Of a stretch of DNA of 40,734 nt, positions 8,576 to 16,366 are shown piece after piece. A model generated the notes under the pieces. That model did not search any database, was not told the DNA's origin, and was given only the letters and a program-made list of their open reading frames with translations. Every line of letters starts with the position of its first letter. The stretch's first letter is position 1. The position numbers and the translations under genes are program-made. The DNA lies in the NCBI GenBank assembly GCA_040414485.1, contig JBEDUK010000020.1, positions 1 through 40,734 of the forward strand. The letters are read 5' to 3'. Source of the DNA: JBEDUK01 sp040414485. GTDB lineage: Bacteria > Actinomycetota > UBA4738.

Positions 8576-9316
8576 TCTGGCGACAGGCTCGGCGAGTTCG
8601 AGGTCGAACGACGCCCCAGCGGACAGCGCGCGCCAGCCACCGGCCTCCTTGAGGTGAACCGAGCCGCTGCCGATCACCGTCCACGAGCGGCCGTCCCCGA
8701 CCATGGCGGTTCGCTCGTCGACCCCGATCAGCATGGCTCCCGGCGGTGCCGCCGCCTCGATGAAGGCCCGCAGTCCCGGCACGTACCGGTCGATCGCGTC
8801 CCAGTGCGGGCCGAACTCCACGTTCGGGAACAGGCGCAGACCCGGAACCGAGGCGCGGCCATCGAGCGAACGGATCGAACTGTCCAGGGCGACCTCGCCG
8901 AGGCACGCGATGCCGGCACTGCACCCCGCGTACGCCATGCCGCGGCCGAGCCCGGCGAGCACCGCGCGCCATAGCGCCGTCCCGGCCAGCGTTCCGGCCA
9001 GGTAGGCGGGATTTCCGCCCGAGAAGTAGACCATGGACGCGCCCAGCACCCGTTCGACGTTGCGCTCGTCGTCCGCGTCGGCCCGGGACTTCACCGGCAG
9101 CACCTCGCTCGGCACGCCCAGGGACCCGAAGTGCTCCATGCCCATGGACGCCCACCCGTCGAAGACGCGGTCGCCCTCCGGCGCGCTCGCGGTCGGGAGG
9201 ATCAGGACCGAGCCGTCGCCGGTGGCACGCTCCAGGAGCCGGCGGTCGACGGCCCCCGACCAGGATTCGAACTCCCCGGAGCCGAGCAGCCCGAACACCC
9301 CGCCGCTCGCGCTCAC
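8570..9316 (-). CDS. Peptidase family S51 / cyanophycinase-like class I glutamine-amidotransferase-fold protein
   Basis: A 248-residue protein of the dipeptidase E/cyanophycinase fold, whose known members are serine peptidases with a nucleophile in G-x-S-A-G. Visible are LLGSGEF near the N-terminus, YFSGGNPAYL (97-106) and the nucleophile motif AGCSAG (S133). LIGVDERTAMVGDG, near the C-terminus, is typical of the cyanophycinase-like branch. The start is GTG at 9316; its GTGA overlaps the stop of the upstream decarboxylase, and a longer upstream reading frame lacks family resemblance. It is the last gene of a three-gene coupled operon with LmbE and decarboxylase genes. The substrate is unknown: dipeptides, a peptide-like small molecule or beta-aspartyl bonds are possible. 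No signal peptide is seen, so it is likely cytoplasmic. Confidence 0.85.
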   Translation of the reverse strand: MSASGGVFGLLGSGEFESWSGAVDRRLLERATGDGSVLILPTASAPEGDRVFDGWASMGMEHFGSLGVPSEVLPVKSRADADDERNVERVLGASMVYFSGGNPAYLAGTLAGTALWRAVLAGLGRGMAYAGCSAGIACLGEVALDSSIRSLDGRASVPGLRLFPNVEFGPHWDAIDRYVPGLRAFIEAAAPPGAMLIGVDERTAMVGDGRSWTVIGSGSVHLKEAGGWRALSAGASFDLELAEPVARS

Positions 9317-10842
9317 GGCGTGCCCGTCAGCGCGGCCGGCCGGAGGTGCGCGTCGAGCTTCGTCCCGAGTTCGGCCGCCACGTCCAGCACGGCATCCATA
9401 TCGCCCGCCTCGGTCCTGAAGTTCACGATGCACGCGCGAAGCACGAACCGCTCACCGAGCACCGCATTCGAGAAGAACACCCGCCCGTCCAGTTGCACCT
9501 CGGTCATGAGCCGCCGGTTGAGTTCGTCGAGATACTCCTCACGGCCCGGCGTGCCCGCGGACGGCATGTCCTCGGGCACGTATCGGAAGCAGCAGATCGA
9601 CAGGCCGACGGGCGCGGAGAGCTCGAAGTCGGCCCGCTCGTCCGCGCGGGCGCCCAGGTAGCGGGCGAGCGCGGCGTCGTGGGAGATGCGCGCCGCATAC
9701 GCCTTCCGGCCGTGGGCGAGCAACGAAACCAACACCTTGAGCGCCGTGAACCCGCGCGAGAACTCCGCGCCGAAGTTCCGCAGGCCGACCGGATGGCCCA
9801 TCCGCTCGGCGTCCGTGTACGTGTAGCTCGCCTCAAGCGAGAAGGCCTCCTCCAGGCACTGCAGATCCCGGACGAGCACGCAGCCGCACGCGAGGGGGAC
9901 GTACAGCCACTTGTGCGGATCGAACGCGATGCTGTCGGCGCGCTCGATGCCGGCCAGGAGCGGCCGGAGGTCGTCGGCGAACACAGCGGGACCGCCGTAG
10001 GCGCCGTCCACGTGGAACCAGACGCCGTGCTCGGCGCACGCGTCCGCGATCTCGTTCAGCAGGTCGACGGCCCCCGTACCGACGGTTCCGGCGCTCCCGA
10101 TGACGGCAACCGGCGTGACGCCGGCAGCCACGTCGCGGGCGATCGCCTCGCGGAGCGCCGGCACGACCATCCGGTAGGTGTCATCCACCGGGATCACACG
10201 CACCGCGCCGGTGCCGAGGCCCAGCATGTCGGCCGCGCGGAACGTCGTGTCGTGCACCTCGGACGACGCGTACATGGCCATGGGCCCGACGGCCGGGACA
10301 CCCGACTCCCGAACGGCGACGCCGGCCGATCGGGCCGCGCGATCACGCGCGGCCTTCAGCGCGACGAACGTGGCCATCGCCCCGCCGGAGGTCAGCAGAC
10401 CGCCCGCCCGATCGCCCGTCAGTCCGAACTGCCCGGCGAGCCACCGCGTGAGCGCCAGTTCGATCTCCGTCCCAGACGGGCTCAGTTGGAACCCGCCCAC
10501 GTTCATGTTCAGGCCGGCGGCCAGCACCTCCGTGGCCGCGCCCGGCACGGTTCCTGCCCCGCTCACGTACGCCATGAACCGAGGGTGCCCCGGGTACATC
10601 GACCAGTCGAACGCCATGCCGCGCAGGTAGTCGAAGAGCTCGTCGTCCCCGAGCGGATCGTCGGGGATGTCGCGCACGGCGGCCCGGGCCTGGGCGGGCG
10701 TGGCGCCGCTCGTCACGGGGGCCTCGCGCAGCCCCGCGAGCCACTCGCTCCAGAGTTCGGTCGCGCGCTCGGCGAATCTGCGTGCGCGCTCGGCGTCCCA
10801 GTCGAGGTCGGGTACCGGCCCGGGAGGCACGGCGGCGGTCAC
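9313..10842 (-). CDS. PLP-dependent group II decarboxylase (aromatic amino acid/glutamate decarboxylase family)
   Basis: A 509-residue fold-type I PLP enzyme. It has the stacking His of SSEVHDTT (H197), the PLP-nitrogen Asp in HVDGAYGG (D279) and the Schiff-base lysine in DPHKWLY (K311). The N-terminal helix with PGHPRFMAYVSG and NMNVGGFQLSPSGTEIE matches the group II layout. These enzymes decarboxylate L-amino acids such as Trp, Tyr, DOPA, Glu or Asp; the substrate cannot be chosen from sequence, and some relatives are not decarboxylases. The start is GTG at 10842, overlapping the stop of the LmbE gene as GTGA. Its own stop overlaps the S51 gene start in the same way, so translation of all three genes is probably coupled. 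Confidence 0.9.
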   Translation of the reverse strand: MTAAVPPGPVPDLDWDAERARRFAERATELWSEWLAGLREAPVTSGATPAQARAAVRDIPDDPLGDDELFDYLRGMAFDWSMYPGHPRFMAYVSGAGTVPGAATEVLAAGLNMNVGGFQLSPSGTEIELALTRWLAGQFGLTGDRAGGLLTSGGAMATFVALKAARDRAARSAGVAVRESGVPAVGPMAMYASSEVHDTTFRAADMLGLGTGAVRVIPVDDTYRMVVPALREAIARDVAAGVTPVAVIGSAGTVGTGAVDLLNEIADACAEHGVWFHVDGAYGGPAVFADDLRPLLAGIERADSIAFDPHKWLYVPLACGCVLVRDLQCLEEAFSLEASYTYTDAERMGHPVGLRNFGAEFSRGFTALKVLVSLLAHGRKAYAARISHDAALARYLGARADERADFELSAPVGLSICCFRYVPEDMPSAGTPGREEYLDELNRRLMTEVQLDGRVFFSNAVLGERFVLRACIVNFRTEAGDMDAVLDVAAELGTKLDAHLRPAALTGTP

Positions 10843-11624
10843 GGGCGCCACCCGACGACCGGCGCCCCGGGGACGACCGATCCGTCCGCCGGGCGAAACC
10901 ACTCGGCGCGCATGGCGCCGCGGAAAACGTCCTGGCCGAAGGCCGCGATCATGCCCTCGACCTGACTGATGTGCTGTTCGATCGCGCGCAGCTTGCAGTC
11001 GAGCACGTCCTCCGGCAGGGCGAAGTCGATCGACAGGTCCTCTTCCGCCGTGATCGGCGGCGTGCCGGGCTCCATGTAGACGTTGAACCGGTTGAGCTTC
11101 GGCACCCATTCCTCGGCCCACGTCGGGGTGACCGTCGCGTAATGGAGCGAGGCGCCGGCGGGCGCGGCCTGGTCGAACGCGGCGGTGGTCCACGCGCACA
11201 CGGCGCGGTGGTCGGCGTGGCCGGTCATCCCGTCCGGCCCGAACGTCAGGACGGTTTCGGGGCGAACCTCTTCAACGATGTCTCGAACCCGCTTCACGGC
11301 CTCGTCCTGATCCACGTCGGCACAGCCGCCGTCGGCGTAGCCGAGGAACCGGTGATCCGTCACGCCCAGGATCTCGAGCGACCTGAGCAGCTCACCCTCC
11401 CGCACGCCGCCGAGTGTGGCGGTCGGCCAGCGCTCCTCGTCCCACGACCCCAGCTCGCCGCGGGTGGCCGTCACGCAGATCACCCGCGAACCGTTCCGAA
11501 CGGCCGTCGCCATCAGGCCCGCGGACAGGTACGCCTCGTCGTCCGGGTGCGCCCACACGCCGAGGATCGTGCCGAAGCCGCCGCCCGGCCGTTCCTCCCC
11601 CTCTGGCCCCGCTCCCACCGCCAT
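10839..11624 (-). CDS. LmbE/PIG-L family zinc-dependent N-deacetylase
   Basis: Members of this family remove acyl groups from N-acyl sugars or cleave mycothiol conjugates (MshB, Mca, BshB). The 261-residue product has the zinc motif AHPDDE (H26, D28, D29) after a short beta strand and the second zinc-site histidine in GHADHRAV (H136, D138, H139). TRGELGSWD and a GYADGG turn are also typical of the family. I chose ATG 11624, which leaves a short flexible N-terminus; the longer upstream reading frame runs antisense through the neighbouring zinc-ribbon gene and is probably spurious. It heads a coupled operon with a decarboxylase and an S51 protein. MshB or Mca function would fit an actinomycete, but the partners are not mycothiol genes. 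Confidence 0.88.
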   Translation of the reverse strand: MAVGAGPEGEERPGGGFGTILGVWAHPDDEAYLSAGLMATAVRNGSRVICVTATRGELGSWDEERWPTATLGGVREGELLRSLEILGVTDHRFLGYADGGCADVDQDEAVKRVRDIVEEVRPETVLTFGPDGMTGHADHRAVCAWTTAAFDQAAPAGASLHYATVTPTWAEEWVPKLNRFNVYMEPGTPPITAEEDLSIDFALPEDVLDCKLRAIEQHISQVEGMIAAFGQDVFRGAMRAEWFRPADGSVVPGAPVVGWRP

Positions 11625-11711
11625 ATCCGCTCGAATCCTACGGGAAGCCCTGGCGGCGCCAGCGTCAGTCCGCCGGGCCCGTTCGCCGATACCAAGGGAC
11701 AGATCCGCCGA

Positions 11712-12074
11712 ATGGACACGTGTGCCGGGTGCGGGGGTCGGCTGTCGCCCGACCTCGAATGGTGTCCGCGCTGCTACGCGCGGATCGATCCGCACGCGCG
11801 AGCGCCGGTTCCTCTGCACATTCGCATGGTGCTCCCCGAGGACAGGGGGCCCGATCCCGTCTACTCGCGCTGGCGCGGTGGCACCACGACGTTCGGTCCG
11901 GTCGGCAGGCTCGCGATCACGGCGACGGTGGCGGGAGCCACCGCAGGGTGCTGGGTCGTCTGTGGCCCGCCGCCGCCGTTCGGTCTCGGCCTGGGTTCGT
12001 CCGCGTGGTTGGCCGTCATCATCATCGTGCCGCCCGTGTTGCGAGCGGCATGGCGGAAGGACCGCGTGGCGTGA
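11712..12074 (+). CDS. Small zinc-ribbon membrane protein
   Basis: A 120-residue protein of unknown function. The first 25 residues form a zinc ribbon with CAGC (C4, C7) and CPRC (C18, C21). A short linker is followed by two hydrophobic stretches (about 68-90 with GRLAITATVAGATAGCWVVC, and about 98-115 ending RAAWRKDRVA), likely two membrane helices. gggac lies upstream of the ATG. The gene is divergent from the LmbE gene (87-base gap) and convergent with the carboxyltransferase gene (37-base gap). Zinc-ribbon-plus-TM design is shared with the PrsW-like gene at 16363-17574, but I see no other similarity. Confidence 0.7.
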   Translation: MDTCAGCGGRLSPDLEWCPRCYARIDPHARAPVPLHIRMVLPEDRGPDPVYSRWRGGTTTFGPVGRLAITATVAGATAGCWVVCGPPPPFGLGLGSSAWLAVIIIVPPVLRAAWRKDRVA

Positions 12075-12111
12075 AGCGCCCCAGGCCGGGCGCCGCCATC
12101 CGCATCGGGCG

Positions 12112-13776
12112 TCACACCGGCAGGACGCCGTGCTTGCGCCAGGGGCGTTCGACCTTCTTCGACGCCCCGAGCTCCAACCCCCTGACGATCGTCGCCCGCG
12201 TGTCCGCAGGATCGATGAGATCGTCGAGGAAGGACCACCCGGCCGCCACGTATGCATCGATCTGCGAGCGCACGTTTGCCACGAGTTGATTCCGTAATGC
12301 GTCCCTACTATCCGGGTCGCCGGCGCTCTCTATCTGCTTGCGGAAGATGATGTTGACGGCGCCCTCGGGTCCCATGACGCTGATCTCGGCGGTCGGCCAT
12401 CCCACGATCAGGTCCGGCTCGTACGCGCGCCCGTTCATCACGTAATAGCCTGCGCCGTAGCCCTTTCGGAGCACGACCGTCACCTTCGGAACGGTGGCCT
12501 CCGCGACGGCGAACAACATCTTCGCGCCGTGCCGGATGATCCCCTGCTTCTCGACCGCGCTGCCCACCAGGAACCCCGGACAATCCATGAGGAAGACCAG
12601 CGGGATGTTGAACGCGTCGCAGAGCCAGACGAACCGCGCGGCCTTGTCCGCGGCGTTCACGTCGAGCGCGCCGCCCAGCATCATCGGCTGATTGGCCACG
12701 ATCCCGGCGGGGCGCCCGTCGAACCGTGCCAGGCCGGTCACCAGGTTCCGCGCCCACTCCGGCTTGATGGGGAAGAACCGGCCGTCGTCGACGATCGAGC
12801 GGATCACCTTTCGTATGTCGTACGCCTGCCGTGGGCTGGCCGGCACGATGTCGTAGAGGTCCTCGCATCGCCGGTCCGGCGGATCGGCGCCGTCGGGACC
12901 GTCCGTGGGCTCGCGTCGCGGGGGCTGTTCGAGGTTCGACGAAGGAAAGAACCCCAGGTACTCGCGCAGCACCGCCAGGCACTCGCGGTCGTCGGCCACC
13001 TCCAGGTCGGCCACGCCGCTGACCTTCGTGTGGACCGCCGAGCCGCCCATCTCCTCGGCCGTGACGTCCTCGCCGACGGCGACCTTCACCAGCGGCGGAC
13101 CGCCGAGCGCCATGTGTGACGTTCCGCGCACCATCGGCACGAAGTCAGCCAGGCCCGGGATGTACGCGGTGCCCGCGGCGCCCGGCCCCATCATGGCCGC
13201 CACCTGCGGGACGACCCCGCTCATCACCACCTGCTCACGGAACAGGTCGCCCGTCCGCGCGAACATCGAACCGGCCGCCTCCTGGATGCGGGCGCCGGCC
13301 GAATCGATCAGCCACACGAGCGGGATCCGTTCGCGCAGCGCGAGTTCCCGCATGCGGGTCGCCTTCAGCTCGCCGACCATGCCGATGGAGCCGGCCATCA
13401 CCGTGAAGTCGTAGGCGATGACCGCGACGCGGCGTCCGTCCACTCGCCCCACGCCGGTGACGCACCCATCTGCGGGCGTGTGCTTACCCTGCATGGCGGG
13501 CTCGCGCCCCTGATGGTGGGCCAGCAGGCCGAACTCCTGGAAGGTGCGGGGGTCGAACAGCAGGTCGAGCCGCTCTCGTACGGTGAGCTTGCCGTCCGCG
13601 TGCTGGCGGGCGACACGGTCGTCCCCGCCCATCGCCGCGGCCGCCGCTCGGCGCTCGGCGAGCGCTTCGGCGTGGCCACGCAGATCGGGCCCGTCATAGG
13701 TGTAGGTGACGGCGCGGCGGTCGGGCGGCGCGTCTTCGGAGCCGCCCGTTGGCGGTTTGTTGGCCGAGTCGGCCAT
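12112..13776 (-). CDS. Acyl-CoA carboxylase carboxyltransferase (beta) subunit
   Basis: Transfers carboxyl from carboxybiotin to an acyl-CoA (acetyl-, propionyl- or methylcrotonyl-CoA). The 554-residue chain has both crotonase-fold halves. The N half has DSAGARIQEAAGS, the oxyanion-type GPGAAGTAYIPGLADF and GGSAVHTKVSGVAD. The C half has DCPGFLVGSAVEKQG, IIRHGAKMLFAVAEA and RKGYGAGYYVMNGRAYEPD. Chain length fits propionyl/methylcrotonyl-type beta subunits. The second oxyanion region (KGYGAGYYVM) lies between the PccB (AYGGAYDVM) and MccB (SYGAGNYGM) styles, so the substrate is open. A strong AAGGAGG sits 11 bases before the ATG. No biotin-carrying alpha subunit lies in the window; a crotonase-family gene 4 kb away could serve the same catabolic route, but this is weak inference. 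Confidence 0.92.
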   Translation of the reverse strand: MADSANKPPTGGSEDAPPDRRAVTYTYDGPDLRGHAEALAERRAAAAAMGGDDRVARQHADGKLTVRERLDLLFDPRTFQEFGLLAHHQGREPAMQGKHTPADGCVTGVGRVDGRRVAVIAYDFTVMAGSIGMVGELKATRMRELALRERIPLVWLIDSAGARIQEAAGSMFARTGDLFREQVVMSGVVPQVAAMMGPGAAGTAYIPGLADFVPMVRGTSHMALGGPPLVKVAVGEDVTAEEMGGSAVHTKVSGVADLEVADDRECLAVLREYLGFFPSSNLEQPPRREPTDGPDGADPPDRRCEDLYDIVPASPRQAYDIRKVIRSIVDDGRFFPIKPEWARNLVTGLARFDGRPAGIVANQPMMLGGALDVNAADKAARFVWLCDAFNIPLVFLMDCPGFLVGSAVEKQGIIRHGAKMLFAVAEATVPKVTVVLRKGYGAGYYVMNGRAYEPDLIVGWPTAEISVMGPEGAVNIIFRKQIESAGDPDSRDALRNQLVANVRSQIDAYVAAGWSFLDDLIDPADTRATIVRGLELGASKKVERPWRKHGVLPV

Positions 13777-13787
13777 GGCGAAGCAAA

Positions 13788-13794
13788 CCTCCTT
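13788..13794 (-). promoter_or_regulatory. Strong Shine-Dalgarno of the carboxyltransferase gene
   Basis: AAGGAGG on the minus strand, 11 bases before the ATG at 13776. It is the clearest ribosome-binding site in the window and fixes the start of the carboxyltransferase gene, which otherwise has an open frame extending further upstream. Confidence 0.7.
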
Positions 13795-13902
13795 CGGGCC
13801 CTTCGCCGGGATCCGGAACCCCGATGCCTGCCCGGGCCGCTTCGGAGCAGCCTACGTGGACGCCCCGGTGCTACGGAAGAGGTCGATCGCGCCGAGGGCA
13901 TG

Positions 13903-13941
13903 CCGTCGCCATATGTATGGCGTATGGCGGTATGGCGACGG
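13903..13941 (-). terminator. Long stem-loop downstream of the sedolisin operon
   Basis: CCGTCGCCATA at 13903-13913 and TATGGCGACGG at 13931-13941 are perfect 11-base inverted arms separated by 17 bases. The unit TATGGCG occurs three times in 13915-13937, so alternative pairings exist. The element begins 17 bases after the stop of the S53 gene on the minus strand and lies before the carboxyltransferase gene, which fits a transcript end or processing hairpin. No U-run follows, so intrinsic termination is uncertain. Confidence 0.45.
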
Positions 13942-13958
13942 TGCGCGGCGGGCAGCCC

Positions 13959-15665
13959 TCAGGCGCCGCCGGTGCCCCGGGCCCATTCGAAGTCGTCGGC
14001 CAGCGCACCGACGTCCGGCGTTCCCAGGCCCGTCGCGTAATCCCAACCGGGCGTCGCCGCGTACAGCAGGTTCGTCCCGAGCGTCACGTCGTGAAACGGC
14101 GGCGACGGCAACCCCTGGGGCGACCGCGCGAACCGGTACAGGTCCGGGTTCGCGAACCCAACCGATTTCAGGCTCTTCTGGGTCAGGTCCTGATCGATGA
14201 GCGCGGTGATGCCCGCCCAGAACGGCGCCGCGGCGGACGTGCCGCCGACCTGCGCCTCGCTTCCCGACCCGAACACGTCCCACCCGGTGATGCCGTCGGC
14301 GTTGGCCGACACGTCCGGCTCGCCGCGGCCCTTCGCGTTCGGATCGACCCCGGGGCCGGTCTGCCACGGCGGGACCGCGAACAGCGAGCTGACGCCGCCG
14401 CCGCCGCCCCACTGCTCCGCCGGCTCGCCCCACGCCGCCTCGCGGAAGTACCCCCCGTTCGTGCTCTCGAACACCGTGGTCCCGCCGACGCAGGTGACCT
14501 CCGGGAACGACGAGAGATAGTTCGTCGACACGGCGTCGTTGTCGCCGTTCGGGATGCAACCGTACGCGCCGCGGTCGCCCGAGGAGACGTAGATCGTCGT
14601 ACCCGTGCCGGCGGCGGCACGTACCGCCGCGGCGTCCTGGGTCACCAGACCCCGGCTCGCCACCGCCTCGCACGCGCCGATGCTGATGCTCACGAGCGCG
14701 CCTGGATGCTCGTGCAGCAGCGTCCGGAGGGCCAGATCGAACCGGCCGTCGTTGCCGGCGTAGTAGACGACCAGCGTCGCCCCCGGCGCCATCGCGTGCG
14801 CGATCTCCAGGTCCAGGTCCGTCTCGCTCGGGCCGTCACCTTCCGGCGCGGGCGAGCCCCAAGCCGGATTCGACACCACCTGGGGCCTGACCGGCGGCAG
14901 GCCGAACTTCTGCGAGAAGGCGTTCAGGCCCGCCTGGCCGAACCGGTCGATCTCCAGGAAGTAGATGGTCTGTCCGCTGCCGTCCAGGCCCGCGGAGCGG
15001 AGAGGCTTCACGTTGTAGAAGTCGATCATGTCGGTCGGCGTGACACCGTTCTCGGACCTGATCGCGCCCTCGCCCAGGATCGGATAGTCGTCCAGGCCGG
15101 TCACCGAGGTCACCAACGGGCGCCACGCCGCGGGAACGATCGCCGGGGATTCGGCCGCCGCGGGACTGGTCGGCGCATGGAATCGGATGCCGCCGGGCCC
15201 GACGAACCGGTCCACTCGCACGCCGAACCCGGCTCGGATGGCGCCGGCGCTCATCCAGACGTCCATCGACGTGCTGCCCGGGCTCCACGAGGACCGCACA
15301 CCGGCCGCGGCCAGCGACGCGCGCAGGCGCGCGACGGCGCCGGCGTCCGGCCCGAATCGCTTCGCGTACTCGGCCGGCGTGACGCGGCCGCCGGCCGCAA
15401 GGATCGCGTCGAGGCCCTTCGGATCGCGCTCGCTGAGGCCGAAGGTCAGCCGGAAGATCGTGCCGTCCGGCACGCGTCCGAGATCCCGGCCATCCCTCAC
15501 CGCCACCGCGAGCGACGGGTGGACGGCCCCCACGTCCGGTCCGCCGTTCGATCCGGGATGCGACCCCGCCGACGCGCATCCCGCCGCGATCAACGCGACG
15601 GCCAGCACGGCGACGCTCGACACGGGACCCCGTACGCCCCGACGGCACGCCGCCCCGAACGTCAC
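13959..15665 (-). CDS. Sedolisin/kumamolisin-type serine-carboxyl peptidase (S53), predicted lipoprotein
   Basis: A secreted acid-active endopeptidase family. The 568-residue precursor starts with GTG at 15665 and has an N-terminal hydrophobic signal with a lipobox ending LIAAGC (C30), so it should be anchored outside the membrane. A pro-domain (about 45-190) contains the typical activation-domain FRLTFGLSERDPKGLD segment. The catalytic domain carries E281 and D285 (ETDLDLEIAHAMAP), the oxyanion Asp D364 (SSGDRGAYG) and nucleophile S477 (GGTSAAAP). The C-terminal calcium site DVTLGTN followed by GWDYATGLGTPD is also present, so all known catalytic residues are intact. The start overlaps the upstream exported-protein gene as GTGA, and that gene in turn overlaps a PrsW-like gene. 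A longer upstream open frame is antisense/overlap noise. Confidence 0.92.
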   Translation of the reverse strand: MTFGAACRRGVRGPVSSVAVLAVALIAAGCASAGSHPGSNGGPDVGAVHPSLAVAVRDGRDLGRVPDGTIFRLTFGLSERDPKGLDAILAAGGRVTPAEYAKRFGPDAGAVARLRASLAAAGVRSSWSPGSTSMDVWMSAGAIRAGFGVRVDRFVGPGGIRFHAPTSPAAAESPAIVPAAWRPLVTSVTGLDDYPILGEGAIRSENGVTPTDMIDFYNVKPLRSAGLDGSGQTIYFLEIDRFGQAGLNAFSQKFGLPPVRPQVVSNPAWGSPAPEGDGPSETDLDLEIAHAMAPGATLVVYYAGNDGRFDLALRTLLHEHPGALVSISIGACEAVASRGLVTQDAAAVRAAAGTGTTIYVSSGDRGAYGCIPNGDNDAVSTNYLSSFPEVTCVGGTTVFESTNGGYFREAAWGEPAEQWGGGGGVSSLFAVPPWQTGPGVDPNAKGRGEPDVSANADGITGWDVFGSGSEAQVGGTSAAAPFWAGITALIDQDLTQKSLKSVGFANPDLYRFARSPQGLPSPPFHDVTLGTNLLYAATPGWDYATGLGTPDVGALADDFEWARGTGGA

Positions 15666-16366
15666 GGTTGCCCCGCGAACCGCAGCGACGTGATCGGGTA
15701 GTCGAACTTCGCCCCGTCGATCATGCCGTACGGCTGGTAGTTGTTGAACCGCGCGTCGTTCGTCGTGTAGTAGACGCTGATCATCGTGGCCGTCACCGTC
15801 ACACCACCCTGCGCCGCGGCCATGACCAGGACGCCGACCCGGAACGCGCCGCCACCACCCTGTGGGACGAAGTTCGCCGTGTAGGCCGTTCCCTTCGCCG
15901 GCACCAGGCCGATCTCCGCGCCCCGGATCGGGCCGACCTCCCGCAGGTCCTGGATGACGGCGCTGTTCAGGTTCGACACGCCCTCGCGAACCGCCCCGTC
16001 GACGTCGGTTCCCGACGAGCCGTCGAAGAAGATCACGCCGCCGTCGGTGTCGAACTCGGCGCCGGTGGCCGATTGGTCGGCCAGCTGCGTCGAGTCCGCC
16101 AGGTATTCGATCGAATAGCCGAACTGACTGCTCGTGTACACGTTCGGCGCCACGAGGCGCGGCCCCGCGAACGCGCCGCAGGAGAAGTGACAGCTCTGCG
16201 GAACGGGGCGCTTGGCCGCCGCGCCCAGCGAGACGCCCACGATCACGACGGCCACGACGACGCCGACCACGACCAGCACGAGGGGCGACAGCCGGTGGTG
16301 CGCCCCGGGAACCTCCGCACGCGGCACGGTGGGGTACGTGTAGGAGGGCGGCGCCATGACGCTCAT
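15662..16366 (-). CDS. Single-pass exported protein of unknown function, middle gene of the sedolisin operon
   Basis: A 234-residue protein with a short cytoplasmic N-terminus rich in Pro/Tyr, one strong TM helix at about 28-50 (LSPLVLVVVGVVVAVVIVGV) and an extracytoplasmic domain of about 180 residues. Two cysteines follow the membrane (C59, C63 in SCHFSCG). The segment SSQFGYSIEYLADS resembles the first strands of PsbP/Mog1-like or LpqN-like exported domains, but this is only a fold guess. ATG 16366 overlaps the stop of the PrsW-like gene (ATGA), and the gene's own stop overlaps the start of the S53 gene (GTGA). The tight coupling suggests it works with these two, perhaps as substrate, inhibitor or anchor. 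Confidence 0.7.
   Translation of the reverse strand: MSVMAPPSYTYPTVPRAEVPGAHHRLSPLVLVVVGVVVAVVIVGVSLGAAAKRPVPQSCHFSCGAFAGPRLVAPNVYTSSQFGYSIEYLADSTQLADQSATGAEFDTDGGVIFFDGSSGTDVDGAVREGVSNLNSAVIQDLREVGPIRGAEIGLVPAKGTAYTANFVPQGGGGAFRVGVLVMAAAQGGVTVTATMISVYYTTNDARFNNYQPYGMIDGAKFDYPITSLRFAGQP

Noticed and set aside
9346..10965. Long plus-strand open frame over the decarboxylase
   Set aside because: Antisense to a gene with complete PLP motifs; low-complexity His/Arg/Gly composition.
11625..12257. Upstream extension of the LmbE reading frame (to 12257)
   Set aside because: It runs antisense through the zinc-ribbon gene and into the carboxyltransferase gene; ATG 11624 gives a normal family length.
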